DNA from: Oceanobacillus senegalensis
Lineage (GTDB): Bacteria > Bacillota > Bacilli > Bacillales > Amphibacillaceae
NCBI RefSeq assembly: GCF_900176885.1
Contig: NZ_LT839648.1
Span: 4,114,813-4,178,812 of the forward strand
DNA length: 64,000 nt
Direction of reading: 5' to 3'
A program made the position numbers and the translations under genes. Below, one piece after another: positions 8,881 through 17,459 of this stretch. Each line of letters starts with the position of its first letter. Within the stretch, counting starts at the first letter, position 1. Under the pieces are notes generated by a model. The model ran no database searches. It saw only the letters and a program-made list of their open reading frames with translations, and was not told where the DNA came from.

Positions 8881-9075
8881 ATGGAATTTGAGCTAAGTTT
8901 AAAAAACAAAAGAGTAAGAGTATGGTTATGGCTTATGGTTCCAGCTTTTATATTAACTTTTGGCTTGTTTATTTATTTACCTAAAGAATTTAGTATCGTA
9001 CCTATTTTTCCACTAATTATTGGTTATTTCTCTTATTTATGTTGGGTGTTTGTGGAGAAGAAAAAACAGAAATAA
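8881..9075 (+). CDS. Small membrane protein with two helices
   Basis: A 64-residue protein. A short basic N-terminus (KNKRVRVW) is followed by two hydrophobic helices (about residues 15-32 and 40-57) and a Lys-rich tail (EKKKQK). The ribosome site ACAGGAGGGGG is strong and well spaced before the ATG at 8881. Terminated by the perfect palindrome hairpin at 9110. Function unknown. Confidence 0.65.
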   Translation: MEFELSLKNKRVRVWLWLMVPAFILTFGLFIYLPKEFSIVPIFPLIIGYFSYLCWVFVEKKKQK

Positions 9076-9109
9076 CTTGGTAAAGTAACTGGTACGTTAC
9101 TGAAACAAG

Positions 9110-9138
9110 AGATCATCATGATGATGATCTTTTTCTTT
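9110..9138 (+). terminator. Intrinsic terminator with perfect palindromic stem
   Basis: AGATCATCAT and ATGATGATCT form a perfect 10-base stem around a single G, followed by TTTTCTTTT. Preceded by ACTGGTACGTTACTGAAACAA, again a member of the GGTGCG repeat family, which shows that the family acts as terminators with interchangeable stems. Confidence 0.85.
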
Positions 9139-9247
9139 TGAGTTAAGTATTTTGAATGTTATGTTATTATCTAACGGACAGGTTTATGATAGATGTTGTA
9201 CTTAAAATTAATAAGTGAAATGTAGTTCAAAAGGAAAGGGGTATTAA

Positions 9248-10513
9248 ATGAAGTTAAAAAATGTAACGTACCTAAATAGTAATATGAAATTTGAAACACA
9301 AGATATTGCAATTGAAAAGGCTGAAATTCGTTTTAATTTTAGTGATGCAACTGATGAAGGGGCAATAGATTGCTCGGATTATTTTGTAATCCCAGGTTTG
9401 GTTAATGCTCATTTCCATAGTTATTCCCCTCTAACTAAAGGATTGATGAAGGAAATGTCACTTCAGGATTGGTGTGATGGCTCAGAACAAGGAAAAATAC
9501 AACAATTGTTTTTTGATTATATCGACAATGTAGTTTCTGAAGAAGATTTTGTGTATGTTGCTCAAAAGAGCTATATGGATATGGTTAAAAATGGGGTAAC
9601 CTTTGTAAGTGACTCAGATCCACAAACGCCACAGTTACTAAGTGATGCAATAAACGAAATTGGAATACGAGGAATAATTGATACATATGAAGAGATTGGA
9701 GATTATTATGGGAAGTCTGAAGGTAATGTTTTATTTGGCACTCATTTATTAGAAGAAGAAGACTTTACTAATGCTGAATTAATAAACTTGAAAGATACAA
9801 AGGATAAATATAATCCTATAATGATGACGCATTGTTTAGAGAATGAGTGGAGATACAACATAGTAAAATCTAAATTTGGAAAATCAAGTATCGACATTTA
9901 CAATGAATTGAATTTACTTGATGATAATACCATTTTCTTTCATGGTGTTTTTATGTCAAAAAGTGATATAGAGTTAGTTGCCAAATATAATAGTTCTGTT
10001 GTGCATTGTCCCATTTCAAACTTAGATACAGGAGCAGGAGTTGCAGATGTTAGTTATATGTTTGAAAAGGGTGTAAATGTTTGTTTAGGTACTGATTACG
10101 GTCATACGAACATATGGGACTTAATGCGGTTAACTTACTATTTATTAAAAATAAATAATCCCGTTCACAAATATTCTGCCGAGGATATTTTTAAAATGGC
10201 AACTGTAAATGGAGCGAAAGCATATAACTTACAGAAAATTATAGGTCAAATAAAGGAAGGTTATAAAGCGGACTTAGTATTTATTAGAAAAAATTCAGAT
10301 TTAGCACCTATGCTAAACCATGAAACCTTTTCTAATTACCTCCACAATGTATTGTTTTATAGTAAAGAAGATTCCATTCAACATGTAATGGTTGATGGTA
10401 AGTGGGTTATGAAAGATAGAAAAATGGTGACAGTGGATGAAGGTAAGGTAGAGAGTAAATATAATCAAATGGCAGAAGGTTTTTTAAGTTATTTAAAGGC
10501 CCGGACGTATTGA
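9248..10513 (+). CDS. Metal-dependent amidohydrolase (chlorohydrolase/deaminase-like)
   Basis: A 421-residue member of the amidohydrolase superfamily, closest in pattern to the cytosine/S-adenosylhomocysteine deaminase and TrzN/AtzA branch. The metal ligands are all visible: NAHFHS (HxH, around residue 55), MTHCLENEW (His, with the Glu two residues later), FFHGVFMS (His) and CLGTDYG (Asp). The C-terminal VFYSKEDSIQHVMVDGKWV is the usual return strand of the beta-sandwich. It hydrolyses or deaminates a ring or amine substrate that the sequence does not define. Its ATG follows AAAGGAAAGGGG. The gene stands alone, followed by a CAATAGTTG/CAACTATTG hairpin at about 10526-10560. Confidence 0.85.
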   Translation: MKLKNVTYLNSNMKFETQDIAIEKAEIRFNFSDATDEGAIDCSDYFVIPGLVNAHFHSYSPLTKGLMKEMSLQDWCDGSEQGKIQQLFFDYIDNVVSEEDFVYVAQKSYMDMVKNGVTFVSDSDPQTPQLLSDAINEIGIRGIIDTYEEIGDYYGKSEGNVLFGTHLLEEEDFTNAELINLKDTKDKYNPIMMTHCLENEWRYNIVKSKFGKSSIDIYNELNLLDDNTIFFHGVFMSKSDIELVAKYNSSVVHCPISNLDTGAGVADVSYMFEKGVNVCLGTDYGHTNIWDLMRLTYYLLKINNPVHKYSAEDIFKMATVNGAKAYNLQKIIGQIKEGYKADLVFIRKNSDLAPMLNHETFSNYLHNVLFYSKEDSIQHVMVDGKWVMKDRKMVTVDEGKVESKYNQMAEGFLSYLKARTY

Positions 10514-10653
10514 ATTAATCGGTTCAATAGTTGAACAAAGTTGTTTTTTCTCCAACTATTGGGGATGGATGTCAAAATAGGATAACTGAAGACTTTAAAA
10601 TATACTTTAGATAAACATTCATCTTAAATGAAAAAATATAGGGAGGAATAGTT

Positions 10654-10938
10654 ATGTGGGTAATATTAGGGGTGATTGCAATAGTAGTAACTTTTATCAA
10701 TCTTTATTTGTATGCAACAGGAAAGGATTATAAGCTTGCTATGGCGTTAGGATTATCATTTACAGCATTAACACTTTGTGCAGACTACAGTTATCTAACT
10801 CGGTGGGTAGAAGCAGAAGATTGGGCAGCTTTAATGGATGTGGTACCTGGTATGGCAAGGGTATTATGGCTGTTGACAATTGCTTCCATCTTACTAAATA
10901 TAGCACCTATACTTTTAGAACGAAAAGCTAAGAAATAG
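10654..10938 (+). CDS. Small three-helix membrane protein
   Basis: A 94-residue protein with hydrophobic stretches at about residues 2-21, 28-48 and 70-87. An acidic tryptophan-containing loop (TRWVEAEDWAALMD) precedes the last helix, and the tail LLERKAKK is basic. The start has a good ribosome site (TAGGGAGGAATAGTT). It resembles short hypothetical membrane proteins of Bacillales; no role can be given. Confidence 0.7.
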   Translation: MWVILGVIAIVVTFINLYLYATGKDYKLAMALGLSFTALTLCADYSYLTRWVEAEDWAALMDVVPGMARVLWLLTIASILLNIAPILLERKAKK

Positions 10939-11122
10939 TTACATATTGATAACCTCTCTTTCATAATACTTGGAAGGAAGAACGAATTTGTTTCTTCGGC
11001 TAACTAAAATTCGGGCATTTATCCGTTTATTCCTTTCGGGGATTGTCTTTTAGGTTAATTTAGCACGTTTTGTTCTATTTCTTTCGCCATTACCAATTTT
11101 TGGGGTTCTCCCTGTTCCAGGC

Positions 11123-12106
11123 ATGATTCATGAATTTGGGAATATTTATAGAATAGAAGGGGGAGGGGGGATTTCTATCACAAAAAAAGTTCTTTTATTT
11201 TGTGATCCTGGAATTGATGATTCTTTGGCAATTATGTATAGCATGATTGATCCCGAAATTGAACTGGTGGGGATTGTCACGAGTTATGGGAATGTAACAA
11301 AAGACCAGGCTACCGCCAATGCTGCATACTTGGTACAATTAGCAGGTAGAAACGACATACCAATTATTCCTGGTGCCTCCAAGCCAGTTCAACAAGAAGA
11401 TGTAACCTTTTATCCGGAAATCCACGGGGAAGAAGGGATAGGCCCGATAAGACCTCCTAGTAATATGCAATACCAAATATATCCTTTTGATACCATTCGT
11501 CTTATCATGGAAAGATATAGAAACGAGCTCATTATTGTAGACACAGGACGTTCGACGACGCTTGCAACGGTATTTATCCTATTTCCCGATCAAATAAAAT
11601 TGGTTCATTCCTTTTATGTGATGGGCGGGGCATTTTTTGTTCCAGGTAACGTAACGGCACTAGCGGAGGCCAATTTTTTTGGTGATCCGACCTCATCCAA
11701 TTTCGTTCTAAAGTTTGCTCATAATCTGACCATAGCTCCATTAAATGCTACACAATTTGCCATTCTCACTCCTGATATCGTGGACGCTATTTCCAAAAAT
11801 ACGAAAAATATCTATGCTTTCATGATGGCCCCTGTTTTTGAGTATTACTATGAATTTTATAAAAAACAGGTACCAGGTATTCCAGGTGCACCGATTCATG
11901 ACCTTCTTGCCATCATGCTTGTTAAAAATCCTGCTATCGTTGATTATATTCATTATGATGCAAATGTGATTGAGGGGTTGGAAGCAAGAGGGATGTCCTA
12001 TATTGATTACCGACCAACAAGTAAAACAGGAGAAACACGAATCGCCATCCAACTTCATTACGAAGAATTTATAGAAGAATTTAATAAAGTTATGCTGCCA
12101 GAATAA
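11123..12106 (+). CDS. Inosine/uridine-preferring nucleoside hydrolase
   Basis: IunH-type hydrolase that cleaves the N-glycosidic bond of nucleosides to give ribose and a base. The calcium-binding DPGIDDS motif lies near the start of the fold, followed by GIVTSYGN, the family's MGGAFFVPGNVT segment, and the C-terminal GAPIHDLLAIM His-Asp pair. Counting from 11123 gives 327 residues, but the first ~17 (MIHEFGNIYRIEGGGG) look like translated leader. The purine-rich GGGGGAGGGGGG at 11158-11169 is a ribosome site placed for a start near 11171-11180, where only an ATT is available in frame. Either ATT is used, the start codon is mutated, or 11123 is real. A decayed duplicate of bases 11738-11999 lies at 24265-24476. 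Confidence 0.85.
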   Translation: MIHEFGNIYRIEGGGGISITKKVLLFCDPGIDDSLAIMYSMIDPEIELVGIVTSYGNVTKDQATANAAYLVQLAGRNDIPIIPGASKPVQQEDVTFYPEIHGEEGIGPIRPPSNMQYQIYPFDTIRLIMERYRNELIIVDTGRSTTLATVFILFPDQIKLVHSFYVMGGAFFVPGNVTALAEANFFGDPTSSNFVLKFAHNLTIAPLNATQFAILTPDIVDAISKNTKNIYAFMMAPVFEYYYEFYKKQVPGIPGAPIHDLLAIMLVKNPAIVDYIHYDANVIEGLEARGMSYIDYRPTSKTGETRIAIQLHYEEFIEEFNKVMLPE

Positions 12107-12199
12107 TCGTTGTTTGATAATCTATCTTAATGATAATGATTGCTGATATAAACATTAGAGACGATTCAGTTCAACCGTAATGATATGAGGAGGGATACT

Positions 12200-12336
12200 A
12201 TGAAAATTTTACTTTTCATTTTAGTATCTGGTTTCATGGTGTATTTGAATATCAAACCCCATTTACCGTCTTTATGCCGATTAATGAAAAACAAATAGGC
12301 AAAAATGCTAACCAATTAAAGAATAGGTCACCGTAA
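12200..12336 (+). pseudogene. Short secreted or membrane protein gene with a probable frameshift
   Basis: The ATG at 12200 has an excellent ribosome site (ATGAGGAGGGATACT) and starts MKILLFILVSG, a typical signal or anchor helix. That frame stops after 32 codons at 12298. The -1 frame then reads FHGVFEYQTPFTVFMPINEK and continues to a TAA at 12334-12336. It has the composition of a normal protein, so a one-base change near 12225-12235 probably broke a gene of about 45 codons. The evidence is only the pattern of the two frames. Confidence 0.45.
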
Positions 12337-12384
12337 TTCGCTCAATAAGATTGTGAACAACAGATCCATTACATAAATAATAAC

Positions 12385-12520
12385 GAGACTGGGACATAAC
12401 TAAAGTATTTAACTCAAAAGACGAATAACGCACTACTTAGCGAAGTATATTTCCGGAGCGGTTTTTCACGCCAATCATGTTCGGATCTTGTGATAGGAAA
12501 ACACTTTTGTCCCAGTCTCA
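12385..12520. repeat. GAGACTGGGACA inverted-repeat element
   Basis: GAGACTGGGACA at 12385-12396 is the reverse complement of TGTCCCAGTCTC at 12509-12520, enclosing about 110 bases. The interior contains AAGTATATTTCCGGAGCGGTTT, which recurs in the half element at 35971-36012. Related copies are at 41483-41595 and 54472-54555. Non-coding, MITE-like in size, and probably folding as one long hairpin that could also serve as a bidirectional terminator between convergent genes. Confidence 0.8.
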
Positions 12521-12653
12521 TTTCTGGTGTCATAAATGCCATAATACTCATTTTATCATTTACACTTACACAATGTGCTAGATACTTCCATGCTCTCCTG
12601 CAATGTGTGGTTTAAAAGTTGTAATTTGTTTTATGGCATCTTCCATCTTTCTT

Positions 12654-13484
12654 TCATCCGTACAACTTGTCAATGACCTCATCTGAAATGGTAAACGTAT
12701 GCTCCTTACCAGGAAACGAACCTTCTTTTACTTCGGTGATATAATCTTGAAAGGCGTCTTTCATGATTTCGCCTACATTGGCAAACTGTTTGACAAACTT
12801 TGGTTTAAAGTCAGAAAAAATCGCCAACATATCCTGATATACGAGTACTTGTCCATCACAACTCGCACTAGCACCAATTCCGATGGTCGGTATGTTTATT
12901 TCTTGGGAAACGATTTCTGCTAGTTTTGCAGGCACACCTTCTAAAACAACCATAAATGCACCTGCTGCTTCTACTGCTTTGGCATCCTCGATTAGCTGTC
13001 TGGCAGCTTGTTCGGTTTTACCTTGTACTTTAAATCCACCAAAAGCATTTACAGACTGTGGGGTTAGCCCGATGTGGGCGCAAACTGGAATGGATGCATC
13101 TACAATAGCTTGGATCTGTGGACAAATCTTTACACCGCCTTCCAATTTTACCCCATTTGCTCGACCTTCTTTCATTAATCTGCCAGCATTTAATACGGAA
13201 TCATAAATGGAAGTTTGATAGGACATAAATGGTAAATCGGCTAGAACAAAAGCATTACTTGCTCCTCTGCTCACAGCTCTTGTATGGTGAATGATGTCAT
13301 CCATTGTTACCGATAATGTATCTTCATATCCAAGTATAACTTGTCCAAGCGAATCCCCGATTAAAAGCATATTAATTCCAACTTCATCCATTAACTTTGC
13401 CATCGAATAATCATAGCAAGTAAGCATCGTAATTTTATCGCCTTCGATTTTTTGTTTCTGTAATGACGTTACTGTATTTTTCAT
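12654..13484 (-). CDS. panB: 3-methyl-2-oxobutanoate hydroxymethyltransferase
   Basis: PanB, 276 residues, the normal length. It transfers a hydroxymethyl group from methylene-tetrahydrofolate to ketoisovalerate to give ketopantoate, the first step of pantothenate synthesis. Typical segments are [46 protein letters not shown] and [10 protein letters not shown], then FMVVLEGVP and the [14 protein letters not shown] loop (usually GIGAGxxCDGQ, so one Gly is Ser here). The TIM-barrel metal ligands in GDS and ADLPF are kept. Its start overlaps the stop of the upstream gene by 4 bases (13481-13484), so the two are translationally coupled. panC and panD are not in the window. Confidence 0.95.
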   Translation of the reverse strand: MKNTVTSLQKQKIEGDKITMLTCYDYSMAKLMDEVGINMLLIGDSLGQVILGYEDTLSVTMDDIIHHTRAVSRGASNAFVLADLPFMSYQTSIYDSVLNAGRLMKEGRANGVKLEGGVKICPQIQAIVDASIPVCAHIGLTPQSVNAFGGFKVQGKTEQAARQLIEDAKAVEAAGAFMVVLEGVPAKLAEIVSQEINIPTIGIGASASCDGQVLVYQDMLAIFSDFKPKFVKQFANVGEIMKDAFQDYITEVKEGSFPGKEHTFTISDEVIDKLYG

Positions 13485-14323
13485 TCCTTTAGAACCTCCT
13501 TGATTTTTTCATAGTCCCTATCTGTATGTTTTTCTTCTGCTACTTTTAGAACCTGTCTGGATAGAGCTTTATAAACTTCCTTTTCCTGTGGTTCTAAAAC
13601 TTGCAAATGATTGAAAATGGTAAGCGAATCATTTCTCTCAATGGGTCCAGTAAGTGCATCCCTTGTACCAGATGAAAGGATGTTTTTTGTATTTCCCTGA
13701 ATTAACGGTGTCAGCGCTTGATGGGCTTTGTCTGGTGTAAAGCCACAATCGACAAGCATTTTCTCACCCAGGGAAACAAGCCCTATATAGAGATTACTGA
13801 CCATAGATGCAGCCGCATGGTATCGGATTTTATCCTCTGCTTGGATAACTACTACTTGGTTTCCAAATCCTTCAAAAAGACGAGATAGATGGTTGAGATA
13901 TCTCTCATGTCCTTCTATGGTAAAAAAAGACTTGGATAGCTCTTTATACGAATGATACTTATCATGGATGGCAAAGAGCGGATGGATCGAATAACCGAAT
14001 GCATGGTGACGGCTTATATCGGAAAATACAGTCGAACTTAACAAACCACTAAAATGACTAATTATTTTGTTTTCGATTGGAAGCATTTTTAACTGTTCCC
14101 ATACCTTGTTAATCATCCCGTCTGGTACGGTTAAAAATATGGCATCACTATCTTCAACCAGATCGTTGATTCCTTGATATGCGCTTGTGTTCGTAAATTC
14201 CGCTGCCTCTATCGATGATTTTGAAGTTTTGCTATAATATCCTGTCACATTTACGTTATGCTCAGTTAAATACTTTCCAAGGGATACCCCTACTTTTCCT
14301 GCCCCAATAAACCCAACCTTCAT
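13481..14323 (-). CDS. Rossmann/DUF2520 oxidoreductase, probable PanG-type ketopantoate reductase
   Basis: About 280 residues. The N-terminus [15 protein letters not shown] is an NAD(P)-binding Rossmann fingerprint, followed by [12 protein letters not shown] and a helical C-terminal domain with [13 protein letters not shown], the DUF2520 pattern. Proteins of this type include the alternative ketopantoate reductase PanG. The overlap with panB, whose product is the reductase's substrate, supports that role. PanE-like motifs are absent. An open frame reaches 14374, but its first 17 codons are translated from a REP-like repeat; the ATG at 14323 has TTGGAGG 7 bases upstream and is the likely start. 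Confidence 0.75.
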   Translation of the reverse strand: MKVGFIGAGKVGVSLGKYLTEHNVNVTGYYSKTSKSSIEAAEFTNTSAYQGINDLVEDSDAIFLTVPDGMINKVWEQLKMLPIENKIISHFSGLLSSTVFSDISRHHAFGYSIHPLFAIHDKYHSYKELSKSFFTIEGHERYLNHLSRLFEGFGNQVVVIQAEDKIRYHAAASMVSNLYIGLVSLGEKMLVDCGFTPDKAHQALTPLIQGNTKNILSSGTRDALTGPIERNDSLTIFNHLQVLEPQEKEVYKALSRQVLKVAEEKHTDRDYEKIKEVLKE

Positions 14324-14341
14324 AAACTTCCTCCAATCCAA

Positions 14342-14368
14342 GGGACAGAGGGTCAGGTTCCTCGTCCC
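14342..14368. repeat. Solitary REP-like palindrome
   Basis: GGGACAGAGGGTCAGGTTCC followed by TCGTCCC is a near-copy of the 27-base ends of the three large repeats at 60-64 kb (GGGACGAGGAACCTGACCC on the other strand). It lies directly in front of the panG-like gene start and may fold in its leader. Confidence 0.8.
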
Positions 14369-14534
14369 AATCATACCCTCTGGATATTTGTAAGCGTACT
14401 TACATTCACTATTGCAATGACTCTTGGCAAAATTGCAAAAAATCCGAATAACCGTTTTCCATGAATTCGCAAACGAAAGATTTCTATCAACGAATGATTC
14501 GAACGGTTAAATGGATTGCAACGATATGGATCTT

Positions 14535-15305
14535 TTAATAATGAACCGCGTTGCCTGTTCCTCCAGTTACCGCAATCACATCGCCCGTAATAGAAACGGA
14601 TAATGGTGAGGATAAGAATGTAATCACATTAGCTATCTCCTCCGCTTTCACTAAGCGTCCGATGGAATTCATTTTAGAGACCTCCAGTAAATCCGCCTCA
14701 TTCGGGAATCGATCTTTCGTTGTTTCGGTTTCTGTAATACCGGGATAAACGGCATTGACCGTAATGCCATGTTGACCCAATTCAACGGAAGACGACTTCG
14801 TTAAATGAACAACCGATACATTACGTGCACCAGCACTAATACTTCCAGCATTCCTCGCAGCCATCCCACTCACATTTATAATCCGTCCCCAATTATTTTT
14901 AATCATATAAGGAGCAACTGCTCGTATACAGCGGAAATAGCCCATAAACTTTTCTTCAAAGTCTTTTAAAATAAGTTCATCTTCTATATGATGGAAGTCT
15001 TCAGGCACTCCACCGCTAACACGTGCTCCATTATTCACTAAAATATCGATACTGCCCATCGCCTCTGCTGCTCGTTTCACTAAATGTTGAATCGAATCGG
15101 GATCCCCCATATCCGCAACGATGGGGTGAATATTTCTTCCCGTCTCTTCCTTTAATTCTTCCGCTGTTTCGTTTAACGACGATTCATTTCTTGAACATAT
15201 TACACAATCGACGCCTTCTAAAGCCAATTGGCGAGCTATCGCTTTACCAATTCCTCTACTGCCTCCTGTAATAAGCGCCTTTTTACCAGCTAACTGCAAA
15301 TCCAT
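14535..15305 (-). CDS. SDR-family protein lacking the catalytic Tyr and Lys
   Basis: A 256-residue short-chain dehydrogenase/reductase fold. The cofactor motif TGGSRGIG (about 13-20), the NNGA motif (91-94) and the structural VYPG/TET region are all present, as is Ser146 of the NVSGMA active-site strand. Aligning on the shared HLTKS..VEL helix, the YxxxK pair is replaced: the Tyr position is Ala158 and the Lys position Asn162 (segment SAGARNVSVV). Classical SDR chemistry is therefore unlikely. A subgroup of SDR-like proteins with an RN in this place is known to me only as annotated oxidoreductases. The start at 15305 has an AAGGGGGTTG ribosome site. Not clearly in an operon with the pan genes. 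Confidence 0.8.
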   Translation of the reverse strand: MDLQLAGKKALITGGSRGIGKAIARQLALEGVDCVICSRNESSLNETAEELKEETGRNIHPIVADMGDPDSIQHLVKRAAEAMGSIDILVNNGARVSGGVPEDFHHIEDELILKDFEEKFMGYFRCIRAVAPYMIKNNWGRIINVSGMAARNAGSISAGARNVSVVHLTKSSSVELGQHGITVNAVYPGITETETTKDRFPNEADLLEVSKMNSIGRLVKAEEIANVITFLSSPLSVSITGDVIAVTGGTGNAVHY

Positions 15306-15472
15306 TACGCAACCCCCTTATGTATGGTGAAACTTTTTATTAATCCTTCCACCATTACTTTCTAGACGAAGAAGCAATTCTCCTTTAATATTGGGATGAA
15401 ATATATCCCGATACTTCTATAAAATGTTTCGCTATTTCTATATTTTGTTAAAGGCAGGAAGGTGATAAGACG

Positions 15473-15658
15473 ATGTTTAAGGAAAGCATCAGACTTCCGT
15501 TCATATTTTTTGTAGTATCGATTGTATGGCAGTTTATCGTTCATCAAGAGGTTCAGTGGGTTGATAATGTAGGGGTATCTTTTATGATGTTTTTCATTAT
15601 TCTATTTTATAATTGGTCCAAGAAACCCTATCAATGGAAGAAAGACAGGAATAAATAA
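15473..15658 (+). CDS. Small two-helix membrane protein
   Basis: A 61-residue protein with hydrophobic segments at about residues 7-24 and 36-48 and a basic tail (WSKKPYQWKKDRNK). The ATG follows GGCAGGAAGGTGATAAGACG, a good ribosome site with rather long spacing. Short proteins of this shape are common and uncharacterised in Bacillaceae. Confidence 0.6.
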   Translation: MFKESIRLPFIFFVVSIVWQFIVHQEVQWVDNVGVSFMMFFIILFYNWSKKPYQWKKDRNK

Positions 15659-16112
15659 ATAGTTCTAAAAAGGAGGTTGTTGCCATAATTATCATTTATA
15701 AAGGTTACAGTAACTTTTCGAGGGCGTAGTTGAATTTTAATGGATACCGGATCTGCTGGAACAATATGTAATGTCAACATATAAGTCGTTTTATGGAGTG
15801 GGTGGATTAGCGTGTAAAATACCTTTACAGAAGTCCTACCAACAAAACGCGGAAAACATAAATTTCGACATAAAAAAAGCCGAGTTTTCCTACATTCAGG
15901 AACCATCGGCTTTACTCTATTTCTATTGAATAAGGGGCGCAACGAATGTAAACATGCTATGTTCTTACAGGGGTAATCTGCATTGAACCATTCCACATCC
16001 ATCGCTATGTTGTCAATTGTCTTCTTTTTAAAGGAAAGATTTGGTTCAATTAAGCGATAGGCACTAGCAATTGCAAATACCACTTGAAGCAGCTATCCTG
16101 TTTAGAGAAACA
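15659..16112. other. Gene-free stretch with a hairpin
   Basis: No gene is supported. AAAGCCGA (15876-15883) pairs with TCGGCTTT (15906-15913) and has A- and T-rich sides, so it could terminate on either strand. A minus-strand frame covers 15631-16083, but its composition (Arg/Cys/Phe rich, no ribosome site) argues against coding. It may be the translated remnant of an old repeat or insertion sequence. Confidence 0.4.
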
Positions 16113-16385
16113 TTATTCTGCCAAACCTTCCTTACTTATTGTTTTCTCAAGCGTACTTAATGCTTCTTGTTCATCTTTACCGTCTGCACTCATTTTTATT
16201 TGGGCGCCGTTTCCAATTCCTAGTGACATGACACCCATGATAGATTTTAAATTTACGGCTTTTCCTTTATATTCTAATTTGATTTCAGAATCAAATTGGC
16301 TTGCGGCATGTACTAAAGTGGTTGCAGGGCGCGCGTGTATACCTGATTCATCAATAACAGTAAACGTTTTTTCTATCATATTCAT
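16113..16385 (-). CDS. HPr phosphocarrier protein of the PTS
   Basis: A 90-residue HPr. It carries the phosphoryl group from enzyme I to sugar-specific EIIA domains. The active-site motif GIHARPAT is present, so this is a true HPr and not Crh (which has Gln), and the HPr kinase site is present in [12 protein letters not shown]. If the Met at 16379 is the start, these become His15 and Ser46, the standard numbering; AAGGAG precedes both possible ATGs. ptsI does not follow, so this is a separate HPr gene placed at the end of a sugar operon. It may be dedicated to the mannosylglycerate system, or be a relocated ptsH. Confidence 0.92.
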   Translation of the reverse strand: MNMIEKTFTVIDESGIHARPATTLVHAASQFDSEIKLEYKGKAVNLKSIMGVMSLGIGNGAQIKMSADGKDEQEALSTLEKTISKEGLAE

Positions 16386-16424
16386 TTAGCTCCTTTATCA
16401 TTTTTTCACTATTTAACTGTACGT

Positions 16425-17387
16425 TCATTCCGAAGTGTGTGAAATAATAAATTCAGCATTTCCTTTTAACTGAAAAGCCTTCATTCCATACGGCAATATA
16501 AAGTGCGTACCTTTTTGAATCGGGATTTTTTTCTCATCGACAATGATTTCTGCTTTACCTTCCACAACGCTTACTTGCAAAAAATCCTGACTCATTTCCA
16601 TGGTCACTTGTCCATTTAATTGCCAATGATATACTGTGAAATATTCTTCTTCTACGAGTTCTTTTATTGTCATATCCTCCATTACTGACTCACTCCATTT
16701 GTTCACTGCTTCGGGGTGAGGAACAGTGGTGACTTGCTTCGACTTTTCCAAATGTAGTTCTCTTTTATTACCTAAAGCATCGGTTCGATCATAGTCGTAC
16801 ATGCGATATGTTATGTCAGAGCTTTGTTGTGTCTCCAAGATTACGATGCCTTTTCCAATGGCATGAATGGTACCGCTTGGAACATAAATAAAGTCACCAG
16901 CTTGAACTTTGATATGCTTCAATAAACACTCCCACTTCCCGTGGTCTATCATTTGCTCTAGCTCTTCTTGTGTTCGGGCATGATGTCCTAAAATAAGTTC
17001 GGCTCCTTCTTCGGCACGTAAGATGTACCAGCATTCAGATTTTCCGTAAGGTTGTCCTTCCACTTCACGAGCAAATGTGTCATTTGGATGTACTTGTACA
17101 GACAAATCATCCTGGGCATCTATCATTTTTACTAATAATGGATATTCTTTATCATTACCTTGAGGTTTATTAAATAGTTCTCCATGTTCCTCCCAGGCAT
17201 CTGCTAAGGTTTTTCCGATTAATGGGCCATTTCGTATCATGCTCGGTCCATTAGAATGAGCTGAGATGACCCATGCTTCTCCCGTTTGTTCAAATGGAAT
17301 ATCATAGTTAAACTCTGTCCGTAATTTCTTTCCTCCCCAAATTCTTTCCTGAAACACAGGTTGTAAAAAAATTGGCTCTTTATACAT
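16425..17387 (-). CDS. manA: Mannose-6-phosphate isomerase, class I
   Basis: A 320-residue cupin-fold isomerase that converts mannose 6-phosphate to fructose 6-phosphate. The zinc ligands lie in SVQVHPNDTFA (Gln, His), the following KSECWYIL (Glu) and PSGTIHAIGKG (His), and the sugar-binding Arg in TYRMYDYDR. The length matches the short Firmicutes class. It is preceded by the mannosidase gene (72-base gap) and followed by HPr on the same strand. In this context it takes the mannose 6-phosphate released from phosphorylated mannosylglycerate into glycolysis. Confidence 0.95.
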   Translation of the reverse strand: MYKEPIFLQPVFQERIWGGKKLRTEFNYDIPFEQTGEAWVISAHSNGPSMIRNGPLIGKTLADAWEEHGELFNKPQGNDKEYPLLVKMIDAQDDLSVQVHPNDTFAREVEGQPYGKSECWYILRAEEGAELILGHHARTQEELEQMIDHGKWECLLKHIKVQAGDFIYVPSGTIHAIGKGIVILETQQSSDITYRMYDYDRTDALGNKRELHLEKSKQVTTVPHPEAVNKWSESVMEDMTIKELVEEEYFTVYHWQLNGQVTMEMSQDFLQVSVVEGKAEIIVDEKKIPIQKGTHFILPYGMKAFQLKGNAEFIISHTSE

Positions 17388-17459
17388 CCACTCACCTCAT
17401 CTACAAATCTTAAACAAAGCTGTTAATACCAAATGAGTCGGCATGAACAGCTCTGTTTC

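Noticed and set aside
14324..14374. 17-residue extension of the panG-like protein
   Set aside because: It is translated from the REP palindrome; a proper ribosome site precedes ATG 14323.
15631..16083. 150-codon minus-strand frame between the small membrane gene and HPr
   Set aside because: Spans a hairpin, has no ribosome site and an Arg/Cys/Phe-rich composition; more likely a repeat remnant than a gene.
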